64,000 bases of DNA from Gnetum montanum (GCA_015680685.1 MNCI01026937.1:989148-1053147); one strand, 5' to 3'; numbered from the stretch's first letter, positions 33,501 to 45,420 are shown. The notes: generated by a model from the sequence alone, not told the origin. Numbers and translations are program-made.

Positions 33501-36003
33501 GCAAGAAAAAAAATGAAACTTAGAATACAATTGCTTACCATTAGCAAACGGATCAAGCACACTTGGCACTGAATCAACCGCTTGAGGGAAAGTGGGTCCA
33601 TTACAAGACCAATCCTCATGAAGCCACCCATGAGCCTCACAGGGTTCAAAGGTCCTAGAAAATTGCCTATGATAATGGACAATAGCACCCTTGGTTTGAG
33701 CCAAAATAGCACCACGATGAGTGGGCCCACCATGAAAGCCTCCAAGGCTATACGTGTTAAATTAAGTCCATCATCATTCTCGTGCATTCCGTGCTCATCA
33801 AAATCGGGGCTGCCAAGAAAAAGATATTCAAACATAAACAATGGTATAACATCGAAGCAAACGAAATAAAGATAAATCAAAAAGGCGGTTACCTATCTAC
33901 CCTGTACACTGTTCCAAGTGGATTCTAGAATAATGTATGTACATGGAAAGCTAGGAAAAGGGTTTTACTGTTGTTGTAGTGGCTACAAGATGGTAACTCC
34001 CAAACATGAGTTAGAGGACAAGCAAAGCGAGGACCTTCACCAAGACCATCACCAACTTTAATAGCCCCTCGTCCGCATCAATAATGAATGCCAATATGTC
34101 ATGGGATGAGCTAGGCAGTATAGTCTCAACCACACTACGAGCTAACTGCTCAACTAAGTGATACCAAATCACCACGCTAAAACCCTGCAAGATAAAAGAT
34201 AAAAATTCACTAGCACCTACACGAAACCATAATCCTTGTGACCCAATCTTCATGTCATGACGAGGTGCATCAGGTTCCAAAGGACCAAGCCATGACAACA
34301 CACCCATAAGTTCCACCACCAAAAGAAAAGGCTTAAGTCCCCTACACAGAGCCAGAATCTTAAGTAAGTAACTTAAAACATAAAACATGTAAACTAAACA
34401 AATGAAATAAATGAATGAGTAAATAAACCTAACAAGTAAATAACATTCAGTGTATATGCAAGATTACCCCTTGGGACAAGAACTCCAGTATTTGTTTGGT
34501 GCATCTAACCCTCAATGGGGAACATTGGGATCCACTAAGTAGCACCAAATCTTAAAAGAACAATGTTTGCAAAAAAATCACGATAATGCCTTGAGTTATC
34601 AAAAATCATTACATCCGCAAGTGAAAAGTATCACATAGTTCATGCTATTTGTAAATCCTACAACCCACATCACACATAAAAGAAACTCACACTGCCAAGA
34701 TAGCCAAACCATGCAGAACAATGAGGGTTATTTACGCTGCAGACAATTACTCACGCTGCAGAGGGTTACTCATGCTGCAGACAGTTACTCACGTTGTAGA
34801 GGGTTACTCACGCTGCAGGAGAAACTGGTAACACTACAACTACAACTGAAAACAATAATTTACGCTGTACTTGGCAGTTACTCACGCTACAATAGAAATT
34901 GGTAACGCTGCAACTGCAACTGAAGACAACAATTTACGCTGCAAGGTAGTCACTAACGCTGCCAACAGTAGTCCACCACGCCAAAGCAAACCCTCACACC
35001 ACCAAGCAACAGACATTACGCACGCTGGGCAAGGCTCCCAGGTATTCACGCTGTAACAAGGATAGTTACTCATGCTACCCTTATCAAATTCCCCACACCA
35101 CATCACAATCAATCCACGTACACTGACAACTAAATACAGAAACCCATGATGAAAAAGAGGGAAAGCATTGAGTAATCATACTACAAATTAGTAATGCACG
35201 AGTTCGTGCTGCAGTGGAAACCGATTATTCACGCCCTGTTTTGGAGGCTAGTAACTCACATTGGAGATGCAGCCCTACAACTAATGCATAAAATAAAGTA
35301 AACAGCCCTGCAACTAACGCTGGAGAGATAGCCCTGTGATGTATGTCACAATAAACAGCAATTCAAAACCCTAGTTCTCCCAACCAAAATGCAACCAAAA
35401 ATACCCAAAATGTGGTAATCCTGGTAACTCACACTGCCTATGGGCATGGCCCACTTTGCTCACGCTAGCTCAAAACCAACAACAGAAATAAAAAATATAT
35501 AGTAGCCCCAAAATCCAAAATTGAAATCACAGACCCTTGAAACATAACCAAAAATGTATCAAGAATGCACCAAAAATGTGATAGCTTTAGGGCCACTCAT
35601 GCTGAGGGCAAATTACGCTGAGTGCAAATCACACTAAGGGCAAATCATGCTGCAATCTTAGGCGAATTCATGCTATGACTACAAATTAAAATGCAATACA
35701 AATACTCCAGAACGGAGGGCAGGAACGCAATCACTCTCAACACAATAAAAAAAATCATCCATAAAAACCAAAAATCCACGGCTCCTATAACTCACGCTAC
35801 CACTCATTGATGGTATGCTACAAAAAGAGAGACAAATAGAAAAAGAGGGGAGGAATAAACCTGCGTAGGTTTCCAACCCACGAGGAAACCCTCGGTTGTG
35901 GAAGGCATTGTAGTAGTTCCTCGCTCTCCTCCACAAACACCAAACATGCTTGCTTCTTCCCCTTGCCCCGTTCTTGCTTCCCATTGCCCTTCATCTTGCT
36001 CAC
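30599..36003 (-). pseudogene. Spliced antisense gene inside T1
   Basis: A gene on the strand opposite to gag-pol. Canonical GT-AG introns are visible at 33810-33892, 33449-33538, 32261-32401, 31899-31981, 31599-31694 and 30693-30820 (83-141 bp), with text such as TTTTTCTTGGCAG, TTTTTACAG, AGTGG|GTAAGTATT and CTTG|GTAAGTC. A likely first exon is 36003-35861 (MSKMKGNGKQERGKGKKQAC, basic), then a longer intron. Coding pieces include HENDDG, GAIVHYHRQFSRTFEPCEAH, HGWLHEDWSCNGPTFPQAVD (33640-33540), PVTKMVAIIDCFNDDVTYF (about 33260), DLEEWLGVPRGPKGFPMQVD (33080), an E/K-rich acidic exon (32260-31983) and a coiled-coil-like exon (31598-30822). Stops (TAG) and frame changes break it. Tat elements are known to carry additional ORFs, some antisense; I do not recognise the protein family. 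The last exon stops at 30599. Confidence 0.72.
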
Positions 36004-36130
36004 GCTGTGTCTTCCTGGTCACTCATGTTTCTATTTATTCAAGCTGTGTTGGGTTTCTAGTTGCTCACACTATGCATATGCTCTGCACTGGTCCTCTAAC
36101 TCATGCCACATCGAGTTACTCATGCTTACG
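34560..36130. repeat. CACGCTG-rich zone at the 5' end of the antisense gene
   Basis: ACTCACGCTGCAG and variants (TTACGCTG, GTAACGCTG, CTCATGCTG, TCACGTTG) occur at irregular 15-60-base steps, dense at 34735-35080 and sparser to 36070. It spans the presumed first exon and first intron of the antisense gene. The same heptamer fills the T1 U3 repeats and leader. There is no open frame across it. Confidence 0.6.
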
Positions 36131-36486
36131 CCATACTTGGGGCCATTTTATCTCATTTTGTAGTCACATGGCGCCTAGTCCTTTATCCTCTTATTTGTTT
36201 TTACCTTATTTTATTTTATTTTATGCTTGTGCTCCCGAAGTAGATTCTTTTGTTCTCTCATATTTATTAGCCTTCGCAAAGTAACCCATGCACTTAGACA
36301 AAAAAATGAAAAATCCACAAAAAAAAAATCCAACAATCACAAAAAAAATCATAATACTTATATATACTTGGAACATGATTGGCAGATGGCCCGGTAAGGC
36401 CTAAAACTACCATGTGTCCGTGTATGAAAATAAACTACTCATTGCATGCCTTAGTTACATTCAGAAGTAAAATTAATTACATATGA
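36131..36486 (+). other. Short spacer before T1 RT
   Basis: AT-rich DNA with no coding reading. On the minus strand GCATAAAATAAAATAAAATA (36223-36204) could serve as a TATA region for the antisense gene. On the plus strand, TTACATTCAG (36456-36465) and CAAATTAACAG (36523-36533) are possible acceptors for splicing from the PR segment. Confidence 0.4.
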
Positions 36487-39400
36487 ATGGCAACTAAACC
36501 TTCACTCACATTGCTCCCTGTTCAAATTAACAGGAGTGACCACATGGATAACAAGAACCTCCTGACAACATTGTCTATCAATGGACCACATGGAGCCATT
36601 AAAAGAGAGATTAATCTAGAGTGCATTGATCTAGACTCATCAACTTATGACAACTTCGTGGAATCAACACAAGGAACACTTCATTGCTTTAAAGGAATGA
36701 CGAAAACTCTAGACTTAGAGGCCGATAACATCACTGAAGATCCCCTCGCCGAAGTCCCCATTACTATGTCTGATGGCGAAGTCAAAATATTAAAATTAAG
36801 CACTCTATTAAATCCACAACTGGCCAGTGACATAGCTCAAGTGCTAAAAGACAACATGAAAGCATTCGCTTGGTGCAATACCGATATGCCAAGACTAGAC
36901 CCTCGAATAGTCCAGCATAACATCATCCTTGACCCAAAACTTAGACGAGTGAAACAAAAAGCATGAAAGGTTAGGCCTGAGGTAGCACTGGTAGTTCATA
37001 ATGAAATCACAAAACTTTACCATGCTAGTTTCATTCGAGCTATTGACTACGCTGATTGGGTATCCAACATGGCTGTAGTCCCAAAGAAGAACGGGAGCAT
37101 TCGCCTATGCATTGACTTCCGTGACCTTAACATAGCAACCATAAAAGATGACTTCCCCCTATCCGATATCAATCAACTAGTTGATTCAACTGCTGGCCAC
37201 GCATTGTTGTCTTTTATGGATGGATTCTTAGGATATAACCAAATTAGGATCAACCCAGAACATCAACTCAAGACAACCTTCATGAAACCATGGGCCACAT
37301 TCTACTATACAATGATGTCATTCGGTCTAAAAAACGTCGGTGCTACATATCAACGAGTGATGACATACATCTTCCGTGATTATATGCTTAATTCGCTTAA
37401 TGATTATGTAGACGACATTGTGGTCAAGTCAAAAACAACTAAGTAACACGTCAACGATCTAGACTTGGTACTTAAACATTGTCTCAAGTATGAGCTTAGA
37501 CTTAACCTAAAGAAATGTGTCTTTAGGGTCAAAATAGGCAAAATGCTCAAGTTCATAGTATCTGAAATAAGGATACGAGTAGATCCCGATAAGGTTAAAG
37601 CAATAACAAATTTGAAACCACCTAACAACCTTACCGAACTACGTGGTCTATAAGGTAGATTACAATTTATCAGGCGCTTCATTGAAAAACTGACAGACAA
37701 GTTGAGACCCATGCAGCATTTGTTACGCAAAAATGTCCATTTTCAATGGACTCAATAGTGCCAAGAAGCCTTTGAAAACATCAAAACGGTGTTAGATCAA
37801 CTACCAACAGTTTATCCTCCACAGAACAACAGGCCCTTCTACATTTACCTTGCGACATCGAATTCATCTATCACATCCATGCTTTGTCAGAAATGAGAAG
37901 ATGGAACCGAAATCCTTGTCTACTACCTAAGCCACGCCTTAGTGGCCCACGAAAAGAGATACAACAATGTGGAGAGGTCATGTCTTGCCCTCATCTTTTC
38001 CTTGAAGAAGTGGCGACATTATCTCTTCCATAACCAAATCAACATTATTTGTAAAGATAATGTACTCAGGGCTATCACCAATAGCATATATGAATCAAGT
38101 AGGATAGCTAGATGGAAGGTGATGATTGCTGAGTNATATGAATCAAGCAGGATAGCTAGATGGAAGGTGATGATTGCTGAGTTTGACCTGCACTACATAA
38201 CCCAATCTTTCACAAAGGGTCAAGCAATAGTCAATCAAATGACTATCTCACCGATGCAAGACCAAGCAACAATCAATCCCAAGTTCCCTGATGAGAATGT
38301 GAACACCAAAGACACCGTGCCCGACAACTACGATGCAATCTTATACTTTGATGGAGCATTAACCTCCCGAGGAGGAAGTGCTGCAGCCATTATAACTTAT
38401 CCCTCTAGAGAGATCCGACCCTCTGCCTATCAATTAAACTTCCCTTGTACCAACAACGTGGTGGAGTATGAAGATCTTCTTAGAGGACTTTTGGTAGCAC
38501 TAGCTTCAAGGATCACACGACTCATAGTTTGGGGTGATTCAAGACTGGTAATCAATCAAGTCATAGATGTATTCGCATGCAAGGCTTCACATTTACAACT
38601 GTACTATGACTTAACTAAAAACTTGCTGAAACAATTAACAAAAACAAAAATACAACATGTTCCCAGGAACGAAAATACCATCGCAGATGCACTTACAACA
38701 CTAGCCTTAAACATGACACCTGACATGTTTCATGCATTGCCTAGTTCCGTAATGAATTGTGCCAAACCCATAACCAACACTCCCGATGACACACCTATGG
38801 CATTCGTTAGCACCACACATGTAGTAGAATGGTATGATGACATAAAAGAGCACCTGGTATGTGGTGAAGCACCACAACATCTAACGAATGCTCAAAAGGA
38901 TGCGATGTGAAAACGTTCTCGACAATATGTGCTAATAGGAGACACATTATGTTAAAGATCCTATGAAGGCATTTTGTTGGTTTGTGTTAGTAGCATTGAT
39001 GGTCACATGATCGTGGAGCAAGTTCATGAAGGACTTTGTGAAGGGCACATAGCGCCTAAGGCAATGGCAACGAAAATCAGACGTTTAGGCTATTATTGGC
39101 CACACATGGAGTATGAATGTTTCTCCAAGGTCAAAACATGGAACATATATCAAAAACATGGTAATTTAATACATGTACCACCGAGTGAGTTCCATACATC
39201 ACAAATCACATGGCCTTTCCAGAAATGGGAATTAGACATCATTGGACCGATAACTCCACCATCTTCGGCAAGGCATAGCTTCATCATCACCGCAACTGAA
39301 TACTTCACGAAATGGATAAAAGCTATCCCTCTTAGGAAGACCACATCCAAACAAGTATGCAATTTCATACTCGAAAACATTGTAACCTGTTTTGGTGTCC

Positions 39401-40067
39401 CAATGACCATAATCACTAACAACGGGCCACAGTTCAGTAGTGCTGAGACCAAAAAATTCTGTGAGAGTCTAGAAATCAAACACTCATTCTCGTCACCGTA
39501 CTACCCACAAAGCAATGATTAAGCAAAGTCCACGAATAAAATTGTCATCATGGTGTTCAAGAAAATGCTTTATCAGAGTAAAAAAAATGGCATGAACAAC
39601 TAGTTTACGCGCTATGGGCATATCAAACGACGCATCAAAAATCCACAGGTAAAACACCCTATAGCCTTGTTTATGGATCAGAAGTTGTTTTACCTTTAGA
39701 ATTGCAGGTACCCTCGTTGTGGATCACTCTCTCTGGACTCCTTGATGAAGGTCAAAACGATGAATTGCGCATTGTTGACCTTGACTCGGTGGAGGAGGAA
39801 CATACATGCACGCTGGATCAAATTGAATGGTACCAAAAGCAGTAGCAACGGCGACATCAGCATGATGTACACAAGCATCCAATCAAAGAAGGTGACCTTA
39901 TTCTCAAGATGACCCGTGACCACCCTAACAAATTCTCAGCCAACTGGGAAGGGCCTTACCTGGTCATAAAGGCATACGACAATGGGGCATTCAAACTTAC
40001 CGACATGGTTGGAAACGAGTTTGCCAACCCTACAAATCAGATGTACCTAAAACCATTCTACGTCTGA
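36487..40067 (+). pseudogene. T1 RT, RNase H, archaeal-type RNase H and integrase
   Basis: One frame from ATG 36487 with scattered TAG/TAA/TGA, then a shift in an A-run (about 39579) to the stop at 40065. RT: AVVPKKNGSIRLCIDFRDLN (37072), LSFMDGFLGYNQI, YVDDIVVKSK (37408). RNase H: SHALVAHEKRYNNVERSCLA, ending in FDLHYI. Second RNase H: YFDGALTSRGGSAAAIITYP (38344), NNVVEYEDLLRGLLVAL, VWGDSRLVINQV, HVPRNENTIADAL; this domain is the Tat hallmark. Integrase: HIAPKAMATKIRRLGYYWPH, TWNIYQKHG where CxxCQKHG is expected, ELDIIGPITPP, TNNGPQFSS (usual TDNG) and STNKIVI preceded by AK instead of AE. C-terminus: KFSANWEGPYLVIKAYDNGA and LKPFYV. The copy is catalytically dead. A 47-bp duplication around N 38135 adds false residues. 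Confidence 0.9.
38135..38135. other. Probable unmerged contig overlap
   Basis: Bases 38088-38134 are repeated as 38136-38182, with one difference, across a single N. In the RNase H frame the peptide YESSRIARWKVMIAE appears twice. RNase H relatives have it once. Confidence 0.82.
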
Positions 40068-40074
40068 TGAGGTA

Positions 40075-40420
40075 TGTTTCGATCCTGGCATCACGACCTA
40101 AAACTGGTACCACAAAATGTCCTAGAGCTATGACTTAAAACTAGCATCACAAAATGTCCTGGCACCATGACAGTAAACTGATACCACAAAGTTCTATCCG
40201 GCATGATATTAAACTACCACACTTATCTACCAGAGTCCGCTAAGACTATAAACTACCTCACCACTTCGTAGTTCGCCACGACTATAAACTAGCACTACAC
40301 CATCCGCTACGATGCTAAACTAGCAACATCCAAAGGGTTGTGACCTAAAACTAATCCATGACAGTCCGCTAAGACTGTAAACTGGCAACAACATCACTGG
40401 CCCACTGATCTGTTGCCACA
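40075..40420 (+). repeat. Degenerate tandem repeats after T1 integrase
   Basis: About nine units of roughly 35-45 bases on the theme CCGCTAAGACTATAAACTAxCA (for example 40230, 40270, 40310, 40365; earlier units read ATGACTTAAAACTAGCATC). They relate to the units at 30107-30290. Confidence 0.65.
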
Positions 40421-41517
40421 ATCAACGACTGGTCTTCATCTAAATCCTGCTGCATGATTCACCACATAGACTCTGATGCTGCTTGTTTTGTCTACCTGAA
40501 GTTTAACACAGTGCCTCCATCCCATCGGCTGTATTCACGTTTAAAGTGTTTTAGACTAACTCACTTGTGGCTTTCTTGTCCTCTTGGAGTTGTGTTTGTA
40601 GGATGACGCTCTGAGGTGTTCGCATATGGATGTACTTCATCACAGTGACAAGGTACTGCATTGTTCCTAATGCACATAACTGAGTTAATCGATCTGCTCA
40701 TGAGTACATTCCCAATTCCCGATGCATCCCTTACTCCCCAACATGTTCTCCCTGCCTTACCCAATTGCATCCCTTGGGCACATCCTACTCCCCCAAAGCC
40801 CTTGATACGTTGTTGCGCACTGTGATCCTCTAAGCAATTGCAACGCAAAACACAATACATGGTACATGATACAAATGTAAGCGCTCGAACATGAGCAAAG
40901 CACGAACAGTAAGCTCTTTCAAAAGGACCGAAAAGAAAAACAAAAATAAAAGAAAAAGAAAGACAAAAAAAGCAAAAACAAAAAAAAAGGGGGGGAATAG
41001 AAAAGATCAAAAAAAAAGAGAAAAATCAAAGAGAAAAACACATCATAAGGCCATTGGCCCTTCCCATACAAGCCCCAGGAGGGAAGGTAATTGTCTCAAA
41101 AGAAAACACTTGTGTCTCAAACAATCATGACACACCACCTCATCACGTGGCTTTGGCTATTGACAACAGGTTCTCTTAAACATGATAAAAAAGTCTCATT
41201 CCTCCAAAGGACGCACCTCCCATGCCTTGGTCCCAAGTCTGCTAGATACTAGCTGTCGACAATGACCAACATGAGTTGTTCACAAGAGCATTCCTCCCCC
41301 ACAGTTAACCAAAACAATCCCTTAATCGATCCCCAATCCCACAGTTACAACCTACTTCCCATGCATCTCAAAACTTCATTCCCCAATCCAATGTACTCCT
41401 GAACACGGTGCAATGACATCTGGCCAGGTGCCCGATGGACAGTGCTGGATGCTAAGTTGCTTGTGGTGTTTTGTATTTCTTTGTTGACACCTCTCAGGTG
41501 AATTCCTCCAAGCGTCA
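40421..41517 (+). other. T1 3' untranslated interior
   Basis: About 1.1 kb without coding signal. An A-rich low-complexity run (40925-41045) makes a false lysine-rich frame. The rest shows no repeat that I could identify. Confidence 0.55.
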
Positions 41518-41532
41518 ACAAAGAGGGGCCAA
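41518..41532 (+). promoter_or_regulatory. T1 polypurine tract
   Basis: AACAAAGAGGGGCCAA lies directly before the 3' LTR start at 41533. Confidence 0.75.
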
Positions 41533-43613
41533 TGAAACACCACAAAAATTTGGCCTAACACCTTTAGACAGGACTCAAGCTAAGTCATCCTGCCGCCCAA
41601 CATGAGTACAGCATGACCAAACTTGAGAGCCTCCAAAACAGCATGAAATGACACATAATGGAATAAGCAATGGAGCAAGTAAGGTCCCCCAAGGGCCCAC
41701 AGATGACTACAGCAAGTCTCAGCATTAAGAACCAACAGTTTTAGCCCCAAAAAGTGCAAGTTTGGTCACACACACTTTGGTCACGTTGCCCAGCGTATGA
41801 CCCGTGTGTGTATAGCGTGACCAACTTCTGGAGCCCCAAAATCAGGTCCAAACAGCCCAAATTCAAGCACATGAACCCTCTGTGAGCTTAACTAGTGCCC
41901 CCCACAGCTCCCAGCCTTTAGAACTTTGAGATTCAACCCCAAAATCACATGTTTTGGGTCATTCTTAGTTAGTCACGCTGAGGTCACGCTGCACAGCATG
42001 ACCATAGTGTGACCAAGCTATAACAGCTCAATTCAAGCACCTCTAGGTAGAATTTCGACATGGTTTTAACCCCTGAGAGCTAGGAAACAGGTGTACATAT
42101 CTACAGGTTTCAGAAAATCAAGGTTTGGGCCTCAAATATGACATTTTCAGTTGTTCACGCTGGCGTCACACTTTGGTCACGCTGCACGTGACCAACCCAA
42201 AACAGTTGAAACCAAGCAGTTTTGGGCAAGTTTTCATCATGGACTACATCCCCAGAGGATAGGAAACAAGTCTACTTGCTCACAAGCTCCAAAAAATCCA
42301 ACTTTAGGCTTCAAATGATGCATTTTTAGTTAGTCACGCTACACAGCGTAACCCAATGTGACCAAGCTAAACAGGCCTGAAGCAGAAGCAAAATGGACTC
42401 AAAATCAATGCCTAGACCACCCTGGAGAATAGGCAGTAGTCAAGCATCAAAAAAAAGGGGGATCAGCATCCAAGAATCAGTTCAAAATAGAGCATGAATA
42501 CTTGGTCACACTGGGATCACACTTTGGTCACGTTGCATAGTGTGACCAACCAAAACAGAGCCAAAACAGCCTCCGAATGAGCTTGAATCTGACACACAAC
42601 ACCCTCTGGACCTCAGACATCTAGATCCACTCCTGGAATATGCTTCAAAGGTCGAAAATGGGCTCCAAATTTATCTATTTTGTTTCATACGCTTGATGCT
42701 CACACGCTGGACGCTAGCACCAAGACGCCAAGACACGCCAGACCACAGTTTCAGAAGGCCAGAGACAAAATTCTCCATTGTAATAGGGCATTATTTTGTA
42801 AATTATTTCTTATTATTCTTTGATCATGCCAAGCTCTTACGCGGTGGATTCCACACGCCAGCGTAAGACTTGCTCATACTGTACGTTGTACATTATATCA
42901 TATCGTGCATCCAGTCAACGTACACACCTGTCACCTGATCCGCATGTTTCACACCCCGTGGCCATAGATCGTCCTCCAGATCCAAATCCCACGCCCGAAA
43001 ATGCTATAAATACCCCATTTTTCCATTTAAAGAGGGTTGGCAATTTTGTGGCATGGAGATCTAGAGAGTTGGCAATCTTGGAGCAGGAAAACCAACAACC
43101 TTGAATCCAAACTGAGTCACACTGAATGTTTGGGGCAATTTTGGTCATGATACATACCTGCAACCAGAAACCTGCAATCTCCCTGCATCTGTGCACCCTT
43201 CGCATCAGTGCTAAATGTCCACCTTGCAATCAATCCGCAACTGCATTCTGACCGATGCATTTTTCTTTGTAATCGCCAATAGTTACAATTTTTCCATTCT
43301 AGTGTTTTCTCTATTTGTGTCATTTACATTTGTTATAATTTTTGTCATCTTTGTTTATGTTTAGATTTTCATCTTACATTTTATACGTTCATTTATGTTG
43401 TTCGTTTGCATCCATTTACGTATAACCCAGCGCATCGCAATAGCGTACGCTCGGGGAAGTCCTTGTTTGATCTGCGCGTAGACCATTCAAGGTACTCCAC
43501 CTTCGTTTATTTCCAGCTTGCCCTCACGCAAAGGTGGGGTCTTACTGTGTCTTCCGTAGATCTCTCGACGTCCATTTCATTCTAGCCTCATGCCAACGAT
43601 TTCGAATAGTACA
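41533..43613 (+). repeat. T1 3' LTR
   Basis: TGAAACACC...ATAGTACA, 2081 bp, closely matching 23310-25421 with scattered transitions and a few small deletions (for example near 42187 and 42340). TATA CTATAAATA at 43005. Followed by ATAGA. Confidence 0.92.
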
Positions 43614-43618
43614 ATAGA

Positions 43619-44748
43619 GTTATCTCTTACTTTGTACAATGCATAACCTTCCCTCATTCCCCAACTTATTATTTCTACAATTTGTTGCAAGTGGCTAATA
43701 GATGGCTTGTAGTCTTATTGGGCTGGTGAAGAACTCTATTTACATTTATCACTAGCTGGTGTTGATCCACTCGATCCTTCTTGTTCTTGTCCTATTGTTG
43801 GAATATTGCCTACGGATGTTGAACATGTTACTCCCTTAGTGCCTGCTAGCTTCTTTAGCTAATCTTTCTTTGGTGGCATTAGCTTGGACATCTTAGCATA
43901 TGATGCATTTTGGGCTTTTCGTAAGATATCATTTGTATATTCCATAATCCAATCCTACTTGCACAATCTTTTGATGAGGCAAGGAAATGACAATGTGAGT
44001 TTCCCTACCTTCTTTTCTTCAAACCTTCTCTAAATTTCTAAAAAGAGAAAATGAGCTATGTTGGCATTGAATTTTTCCATGAGAATGGCACTTTCTTTGG
44101 TAGCATAGATGGAAATTCTATTGAGCCTTTTGGTGGGAAAAAGGTGGTAGGTCCAATTTTGAAAAATATTTTCTCCTTAGAAGTCAATTCACTATATTCT
44201 TTATCTTTTTTTCCATAAGCTCTCTGTAGCCATAACTTCTTTGCATTTATGTCAAGTCTAGTAAAAATGTGTGCTATGTTTGCTTTGACATTTGGGATAT
44301 TAAGTGCCTTGGAAATTGCTTTAGGTGAATAAGGCACGAAGACTCCTTTAATTTTTACAATAGCATCATCTTGTTTGTTCTTCCAAAATTAGTACACTTC
44401 TCCTAAGTACCATTTATCATTATAGGAGAGAGTTGGCCAGACAAGAGAGGCTTGGAGTTATGTCCAAACATACTTAGGTGCAAACTCCATAAATGATCTG
44501 AAACTCAATTCCATAATCACTGTAGATATTATTGACTTTTCTTGAATTGCTTGGAGATATTCTACTGACAACATGAGGTACTATCCTTGTTCTAGAGCTG
44601 GTGGTGCTTCAGCCTCAACCTGCATAGATTGTTTTATGGTAGGTGTTTGTTAATGAATGTTGAAGGATTGGGCTTCCTGCTTCGACCTCTTAGTATTTTT
44701 TTTTTCTTATTGTGAGGGTCTTTCTTCTATGGATCTTTTAGGAGTAAT
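43619..44748 (-). pseudogene. ORF X of A3, proximal fragment right of T1
   Basis: From codon 44748 (ATT for ATG; then ACT CCT AAA AGA TCC, as MAPKRG in A1) to the T1 insertion. Motifs: SPKAISKALNIPNVKANIAH, KLWLQRAYGKKDKEYSELTS, IFFKIGPTTFFPPKGSIEFP (A1 has the same region decayed), ILMEKFNANIAHFLFLEI, LSFPCLIKRLC (44000) and YTNDILRKAQNASYAKM (A1 YTNDVLQKAQNASYAEL). It ends KPSISHLQQIVEIISWGMRE and continues at 23309 with the text that A1 has next. This is the best-conserved domain of the three copies; a 94-residue stretch (44337-44056) is still open. Confidence 0.78.
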
Positions 44749-45420
44749 CTGCAATCATAAAAAAATTTGAGATTATTTAAGGATTTTAAATAGGTTTCAA
44801 ACTGTTCATAATCCTTTCCTAGTTCTAGAAATTAATCATAAGTTTATCCTTATTATCTCTTATGTCTCTTATTATGATTGTAGAGTTAGAAAAATATGAA
44901 AAAGAAATCCTTAATTGTTATATATTTTATTGTTATGGCCTCTCACAAATATTATTTTCTTTCTCCTTGTGTCTTTGGAGGGGTAGTTAGGAGTGTTCTA
45001 TTTTATTCGTTCTTATTCTATTGGTTGATCAAGATTTTAGTTTATAGTTCTTATTCTTACCTTTAATATACTCTTTTAGGTGTTAGAAAAAATTTTCTTA
45101 ATTAACTCTTCTATGCACAATAGTCTCCACCACAACTAAGTTGGTCACTACGTGATCAAGAAGGTTCAAAAATCACATAAATCGAAGCTATGATGAAATA
45201 GTTATAGAGCTTGGAACTTTGGTTGTCAAAGGCTTAGAAAAATAGCATGAACTCCCTTTGCTAGAAATGAGAAGAATGAAAAATTTTTAACTCTTTGCAT
45301 GTATATATAGATTTTTGTCAATGTGACATTGTAGATGCGACATTGTAGGACCTAATACATCATAGCTACAATGTCATTACTAAAAAATTTTGATTTTTGA
45401 GTAGTTTTTAATGAAAAAGT
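44749..45420 (-). promoter_or_regulatory. ORF X promoter and 5' intron in A3
   Basis: Minus strand: motif zone 45395-45320 with CTACAATGTC/GACATTGTAG copies, TATA CTATATATAC (45310-45301), about 210 bases of presumed untranslated exon, donor AAAG|GTAAGAAT at 45060, acceptor TTTATGATTGCAG at 44749. The intron would be 312 bp. The A3 right LTR near 52130-52195 has the related motifs GATGTTGTAG and GATATTGTAG, and TTTCATTC...AGCAAA text lies downstream of both TATA sites. Confidence 0.58.

Larger units (their letters stand above)
23310..43613 (+). mobile_element. T1: Tat-lineage Ty3 element, 20.3 kb
   Basis: A full-length element with LTRs of 2112 and 2081 bp, TSD ATAGA (23305-23309 and 43614-43618), PBS at 25428 and PPT at 41518-41532. 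Order: leader, gag, PR, a 6.4-kb block with a spliced antisense gene, then RT, RNase H, a second (archaeal-type) RNase H, and INT. The second RNase H and the C-x3-H gag knuckle mark the Tat lineage (which includes Ogre and Retand). It interrupts ORF X of A3 in mid-frame: reading across the empty site restores homology to A1. Its ORFs are the best preserved of the transposons here, but both catalytic integrase residues checked are changed. Confidence 0.93.

Noticed and set aside
39150-39479. 109-codon minus-strand frame
   Set aside because: Antisense to the T1 integrase core.
40075-40420. Tandem array considered as a CRISPR-like array
   Set aside because: Units are degenerate and contiguous without unique spacers, inside a plant retrotransposon.
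40891-41130. Lysine-rich plus-strand frame
   Set aside because: A-rich low-complexity run in the T1 3' untranslated region.
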